A DNA stretch of 64,000 nucleotides, taken from contig CM040421.1 in NCBI GenBank assembly GCA_022702705.1, forward strand, positions 54,047,740 through 54,111,739. Direction: 5' to 3'. This document shows positions 59,332 through 64,000 of this stretch, one piece after another (the first letter of the stretch is position 1; each line of letters starts with the position of its first letter). The translations under genes were made by a program, and so were the position numbers. The notes beneath the pieces were generated by a model. It searched no databases, had not been told where the DNA came from, and was given only the letters and a program-made list of their open reading frames with translations. Origin of the DNA: Papilionanthe hookeriana x Papilionanthe teres (taxonomy: Eukaryota > Streptophyta > Magnoliopsida > Asparagales > Orchidaceae).

Positions 59332-60400
59332 ACAATGCTTTTCAATTGCGGGATACCTTATTTCCGTTGGCGATAAACGACGGCTTAGGTAATAAAGAGC
59401 ATTTTCTTTACCCTCATCATTGACACAGGCTAACGAGGTTCGAGAGAGTCGTCTAAAGCCGCGGTATAAAGTATTAGCGGTCTACACGAGGCCGGGGCTG
59501 CTAAGACGGGAGGTGTCATTAAGTATTGTTTAATGTCCTCGAAGGCCCTCCGGCATTTCTCTTCCCGAATAAATTTGGCGTCCTTTTTAACTAGTGCCGA
59601 GAAAGGTCGACACCTACCGACAAGTTTGAGATAAAGCGTCGAAGATATGCCGGCTTCCCTTGAAAAGATCGTAGTTGTTTTAAGGTTACGGGAGGTGGCA
59701 TCTCTAAGATAGCTTTAATCTTTTACGGGTCGATTTCAATTCCGCGATGTCGGACAACGAATCCTAAGAATTTCCCGGAGGTGACGCCGAAGGCGCATTT
59801 TAAGGGATTCATCTTAAGGTTAAATTGTCTTAATCGTTCGAAAACAATTCTCGAATCATACGGTGGTTTTCCTTTACTTTGCTTTTGATGACCACATCAT
59901 CCACGTAGCATTCGACTTGATTGTGGATGAGATCATCAAAAATTCTTGTCATCGCTCTACGGTAGGTTGCTCCTGCGTTCTTCGATCCGAATGGCATCAT
60001 TTGTGTAGCAATATACCCCGATCGGCGTTACGAATGCTTGTAAGTTTTTCATCTTCGGAGCCATTTTTATCCGGTTGTATCACGAAGATCCATCCATGAA
60101 TGAGAATATTTCATGCGTCGAAGCAATGTCGATCATTAATTACGGGATCGGTAGAGGAAATTCATCTTTCGGACATGCCTTGTTTAAATCTACGAAATCC
60201 ACACAAATTCCGATCCGACCATTCTTCTTCTCGACCGGTACCACGTTGGCTAACCAAGTCGGGTATTGTTCTTCACGGACAAATTTAGCGTCTATTAGCT
60301 TTTTAACTTCGAGTATGACTTGTTGTTCGATTTCTAGACGCATCCTTACGGGACCTTGTACGGCTGGAACGAACGGGGATCCACCCCTAGCTTATGGATT
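59332..60400 (-). pseudogene. Tat reverse transcriptase
   Basis: It starts at 60343 with MRLEIEQQVILEVKKLIDAK, then ANVVPVEKKNGRIGICVDFV and DLNKACPKDEFPLPIP. After a frame change come MDGSSGYNQI-like palm sequence near 60080, FGLKNAGATYRRAMTRIFDD (about 59940-60000) and the catalytic QVECYVDDVVIKSKV at about 59880-59930. Downstream, FLGFVVRHRGIEIDP (about 59730-59790) and thumb sequence follow. Stops and frameshifts appear from about 59725 on and in the first RNase H region (59340-59600). Confidence 0.82.
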
Positions 60401-61214
60401 GCGACCTCCGGAGCTAAACACGGCATCTCATCGTAGCTCCAAGCAAAACGAGTCTTTAAATTCCATTAATAACTTAATTATTTCTTCAAAATCTTCTTTA
60501 TTGAGTAAGGAGCTAACAAAGGTAGGTCTAGGTTCTTCGCTAGTACCTAAGTTAACTTCCGTTAACTCATCTATTGTAGATTTGATCTCCTCTTCGAACT
60601 CTGGTGGAGCATCTCCAATTTGTAAATCTTCGAGCTCTTCGTAGTTTCCATGCGGTTTTCATTAGACTCGCGGTGACAACCAAGCAAAATTCGGTATCGT
60701 CGGCCGATCCTACCGTGCCGAATCCGAGACCAAGTTTTGAATTGGGTGGACGACCGGAGTTATTCCATAATTTTTCAAAATGTTGTGATCGACCTTTTGT
60801 CCATTTTCGAGGTAAGAAACCACGCCGAATTAAATTTTGAACACGGGGAGAGTACCACTCGAAGGCGATTCCATTAATTCGATGAAGTAGCATCTTGAGT
60901 TGTACATTATTTTCGGTTTTGGAGGAAGGAGCACCACGGTAGAATTTGATGGGCTTTGCACCACCGCTACGTACCTCTTTGACCTCCATACCCTCGATCT
61001 TATTAGAATGGATTGGGGTCAGGGTCATAGTATGTACATAGTGGTTAATCTTCTCGTACATCGATTTATATTCTTCGTTTCTTTCATCTTCAATAGGGAT
61101 TTTGAATTGCGGCTTCTTTCGACTTATTGTCGCTACTTCTTGTTTGATTTCTTTTCTTCTTCAGAACTATCTTCCCAATCGACATTGATGGTCGGTTTCC
61201 TCGTCCCGATCGTC
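60401..61214 (-). pseudogene. Protease to reverse transcriptase spacer
   Basis: A broken coding spacer. 60567-61061 on the minus strand gives MYEKINHYVHTMTLTPIHSN and later GLGFGTVGSADDTEFCLVV. An acidic stretch (STIDELTEVNLGTSEEPRPT, near 60540-60590) leads into the reverse transcriptase. I see no catalytic domain in it. Ogre-type elements can have an intron near here; I could not define one. Confidence 0.5.
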
Positions 61215-62172
61215 CTAACGTCTACTGCCACGACCTCGTCCCCGGCCTCGTCCTCGGATGCGAGTTGTGGAGAAACCTTCACCATCTCGCCGTAAGGGAG
61301 TGGTGAGTGGCTGTTGGACTAGAACTTCGGGTTCTTCGTTGTCCCAAATTTCCTTTGCTTCATTTGTTATAGTATCTCCGGAGAAGACTTGTTTTCTTCG
61401 GAGGTGCATAATAAGCTGCATCTTCATGGATTCCGATTTCATGTACGGAGAACGGTTGTAAGTCACCTTTAATACACTGTTCCCCTCCGTCGTAGTATTT
61501 GATGCATTGATGTAGAGATGATGGTACCATCCTGTTTTCATGTATCCATGGTCGGCCCAGTAGAGCGTTGAACGACGTTTCTGAATCAATTATGTGAAAT
61601 TTCGCGGTTGTCTTTGCTAAGTCACTGGTCTTCATTAGCAGTGTTATTGAGCCGAGGGCTCTTTCTCCTTTCTGGTTGAATCATCTTAATAACATTTTGT
61701 CCGCCTCGAGCTCGCGAGCATCAATTTCTAAGTATGCTAACGTTCGAAGATTCATTATATTGATTGATGCTCCTGGATCCACCAATACTCTGGAGAGTGT
61801 AAACTTCCCAATTGTAAGCGAAATGTACAACGGTCGGTTGTGGTCCGTCGTCCCAAGTAGTAGGTCGTTGTCCGTGAAGGTAACACCTCGTCGTTCCTTT
61901 AACGAGCAAACCTCATCTAAGGACTCTCCGGCCATTCGAGCTAAGCAAATTTCTGGATCAAGTAAGGCCTTGATCAGAGCTTCTCTCATCTCCTTTGATA
62001 AGATGAGAGCGTCGTAGATGCTCAGTTTGGCTGGTAGTTTCCTAAGATGGGCTAGCACGTTGTAATCCACTTTGTTTTCATGTGCCTCGTTTTCTTCTCG
62101 AATGGGTATTTCTTCTGCCGGGGTTGGTTCTTCTTGAACAACCACCTGCTTTCCTTTGTCTTTTGGACCCAT
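61215..62172 (-). pseudogene. Tat aspartic protease region
   Basis: The frame at 61681-62172 begins MGPKDKGKQVVVQEEPTPAE and ends with the protease start: RPLYISLTIGKFTLSRVLVD then PGASINIMNL (about 61740-61830), where the catalytic Asp lies in a D-P-G-A-S setting, common in this lineage instead of D-S/T-G. After a frameshift, TTAKFHIIDSETSFNALLGR and PWIHENRMVPSSLHQCIKY (61500-61600) supply the second half with its hydrophobic-hydrophobic-Gly motif. The enzyme would cut the Gag-Pol polyprotein. Confidence 0.8.
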
Positions 62173-62198
62173 TCTCGGAGGTAGAACTCTTCCACTTC

Positions 62199-63017
62199 TT
62201 AAGTTGACTTCGTGATTTCTTCGAATTTAGCATTGAGTTTGCTTGGTGTCTCTTCCCGAATCGGGACGACAGGTTCTTCAGGATTAGCTTCGGAGTACGA
62301 AGGCTCTAACTCTATTGTGATTGGGGTTCCTCGAAACTCGCAAATAGATTCGTCGCTTGTTGAACTCTCGTAGCCTTCCTGGTGGATGTCTTCTTCATCA
62401 TTGTGATCGTCGAGATTGTGTATGATTTGAGAATTGTTATTTGTATCGGAATCGACGTCCGGATTAGGTTGATTGTCGCTAGTTACGTAATCATTAGAAA
62501 CAGTCAAAACGTAGCCAACGCCATAACCCTCATCATTATAAGATCCCATCGGAGTGGGCGGATAATCATACAAAGTCGGAGGTTCGAGGGATTTCTCCCC
62601 CGAATCGGAAACAACTATCCTAGGATAAGCGGCCCCTAGTCCAGCCTTAGGTGCCTCAGTCTTCTCTTCTTCGTCAATTTTCTTCTTTTCTTCAATTATC
62701 TCTTGTTGAGGTTGTTCTTCTATCGCAAGTGATAGCGCCGACTTAACAGGTTTCGAACTCTGAGCTGAAGCTCGCACCGAAGTGGTTTGGATGCGATTTA
62801 AAATCTTCTTCGAAGACTTTGTCCAAGCGGTAGCCCATCCATCATCAGTCGCATAGGGATCTATCGGAACAATGAGATCCGTCGAGATAACATTGACGGA
62901 ACCTCCTTTCTGGGGTTCCTTCATGTACTCCTTCGGGATCGTTATATTCCCTTTCCGAAGATTGTCGTTGAGCCAACTCTTGAAGGTAATACAATCTTCT
63001 ATCTTATGCCCAAGCAT
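62199..63017 (-). CDS. Gag C-terminus and acidic linker
   Basis: A 272-codon open frame, the longest intact one in the element. It begins MLGHKIEDCITFKSWLNDNL, where GH....C is the second half of a zinc knuckle; the upstream bases encode PYH, so the first Cys is not visible. The motif NITIPKEYMKEPQKG follows. The rest is rich in Glu, Asp, Ser and Pro with no fold I recognise (NNNSQIIHNLDDHNDEEDIH). It joins gag to protease in the next frame. Probably the protein binds the element's RNA in the particle. Confidence 0.7.
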   Translation of the reverse strand: MLGHKIEDCITFKSWLNDNLRKGNITIPKEYMKEPQKGGSVNVISTDLIVPIDPYATDDGWATAWTKSSKKILNRIQTTSVRASAQSSKPVKSALSLAIEEQPQQEIIEEKKKIDEEEKTEAPKAGLGAAYPRIVVSDSGEKSLEPPTLYDYPPTPMGSYNDEGYGVGYVLTVSNDYVTSDNQPNPDVDSDTNNNSQIIHNLDDHNDEEDIHQEGYESSTSDESICEFRGTPITIELEPSYSEANPEEPVVPIREETPSKLNAKFEEITKST

Positions 63018-64000
63018 CCGGTGGTAAGGGCGAAAGTTGGGATCACCTTTCTTGTCGACGTCTTACGGTCTCTTAGGTTCCGGTAGTTGGAAATGCGGAG
63101 TCTTCATCAAGCTCGCGGAACATTTTCGGCATCTGCCTCATTCTTGAACGGATACTCCTCGCTCGGAAGTTCCCTTAACGTACGTTGCGGACGAGGCGGT
63201 TGTTCATACTTGTTGAGATGATCGATAGCTGGGTCGGGGTTCTTGGTAATTCCGTTGAGGTTGCTTGCGGCCATTCGATGATATTTGTATCGGTTGCTTG
63301 CCTTTGTCGACTGCCGCAACGATCCGGACTTCTTTTCAAAGGTTTTCACGGGCTTCGTTTATCCGTTTTATCGGTGAAACTTAATTGCTTCGCCTCCTCT
63401 TGCAAGCTTCCGGCCTTGCTTAACAACTTCTCGAAAGTCTTAATAGTAAATCCCTTGAGGAGAAGTGCTTATCGGGCCATGGATGCTTTTTAGTAAAATG
63501 CCGATCGCATCTTCGTTCTTATAATCGTGGCTCACACTTCATACTTAGGTTCCTCCATCGATGTATGTAGTCCACCAAGGTTTCATTCGGCTTCGCTTCT
63601 CTACCACTAAATCACCTATAGTGATGTGGTGTCGAGCTCCGACAAATCGCTTGATGAAGAGGTTCTCTAATTCGAAAATGTCTTCACCGAACCGTTTGGT
63701 AATTCCGCATACTAATCAAAGGCGATCCTCGACGAGTCGCGACAAATTGTCGGAAGAGTAAAGCATCACTTCCGCCGGCATTGCAACAAGCGGCACGAAA
63801 ATGTGCAACATGTCGTCGAGGGTTTCCGGTTCCATCAAAGGTCTTGAACGGAGGTGGTACAAAGCCCTTCGGATATTGGACGGCGTCGAATTCTTCGGGG
63901 TAAGGTCTACCCGTCCGAATGGATGTCCCGCTCTTTGATTGTGCTAAGGCTTCTCGCACCTGTCGTTCCACCAAGCTCTTAATATCCTTCTCCGGAATCA
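63018..64000 (-). pseudogene. Tat Gag (capsid region), 5' part outside the window
   Basis: 63684-63974 encodes REALAQSKSGTSIRTGRPYP, FVPPPFKTFDGTGNPRRHVA and HFRAACCNAGGSDALLFRQF, the conserved start of the retrotransposon gag domain in this lineage. After frameshifts, ETLVDYIHRWRNLSMKCEPR (about 63540-63600) gives its second signature. 63107-63349 covers a basic, Pro-rich C-terminal piece (KYEQPPRPQRTLRELPSEEY). The gene starts beyond the right edge. Confidence 0.75.

Larger units (their letters stand above)
52890..64000 (-). mobile_element. Internal region of a giant Tat-lineage (Ogre/Retand-like) element
   Basis: Reading right to left: gag (from beyond 63974), long acidic linker, protease, reverse transcriptase, RNase H with an added archaeal-type RNase H, integrase, an extra ALKBH-like ORF, a 3' UTR with a tandem repeat array, polypurine tract. 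The second RNase H and the tandem repeats in the 3' UTR are hallmarks of the Tat lineage. The 5' LTR lies outside the window. With two 7.5-kb LTRs and at least 11.1 kb inside, the full element would exceed 26 kb. All genes carry frameshifts. Confidence 0.8.

Noticed and set aside
1..64000. tRNA, rRNA, CRISPR or bacterial operon features
   Set aside because: Scanned for and not seen. Repeats present are satellites, microsatellites or LTRs, without spacer-repeat regularity.

Overview
The window looks like a stretch of repeat-rich flowering-plant nuclear DNA. The evidence is the repeat content: Ty3/gypsy LTR retrotransposons of the Athila and Tat (Ogre/Retand-like) lineages, a PIF/Harbinger DNA transposon pair, an RTE-type LINE tail, MITEs, LTR fragments with initiator-Met primer sites, and one intron-bounded piece of a malectin-like receptor gene. 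I see no intact host gene, no rRNA or tRNA gene, and no bacterial-style operon or CRISPR array. Gene calls are therefore mostly dead or partial transposon genes. Coordinates of element ends are read by eye and may be off by tens of bases unless a target-site duplication or splice site fixes them.

Layout. 799-7372 (plus) and 9880-16050 (minus) are two very long, diverged Tat-family LTRs in inverted orientation, with an Athila-type LTR fragment between them. 16051-27330 is older AT-rich sequence with a gypsy remnant carrying a degenerate zinc knuckle, an RTE LINE tail, two short LTRs, four MITEs and a malectin-like exon with an in-frame stop. 27657-34790 holds two PIF/Harbinger copies fused tail to tail as a palindrome. 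34845-45179 is an Athila element truncated in its reverse transcriptase; it has two copies of its env-position ORF module, an LTR followed by a primer-binding site, and a second partial LTR. 45180-45382 is the first 203 bases of a Tat LTR.

45383-64000 is the main object: the 3' end of a giant minus-strand Tat element. It has a 7.5 kb 3' LTR, polypurine tract, 3' UTR with about 17 copies of an 83/84 bp tandem repeat, an extra ORF, then integrase, archaeal-type RNase H, reverse transcriptase, protease and gag reading toward the right edge, where the 5' part is cut off.

The extra ORF, between the integrase stop and the 3' UTR, is the most interesting feature. In three reading frames, in the right order, it shows the core of a plant ALKBH-type Fe(II)/2-oxoglutarate RNA demethylase: the HxD pair, the distal His and the Arg. 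A good plant splice acceptor lies exactly before an ATG at its start, with a candidate donor just after the integrase stop. I infer an LTR retrotransposon that captured an RNA-demethylase gene and expressed it from a spliced, env-like message. This copy is dead (several frameshifts), so the claim rests on finding younger relatives.
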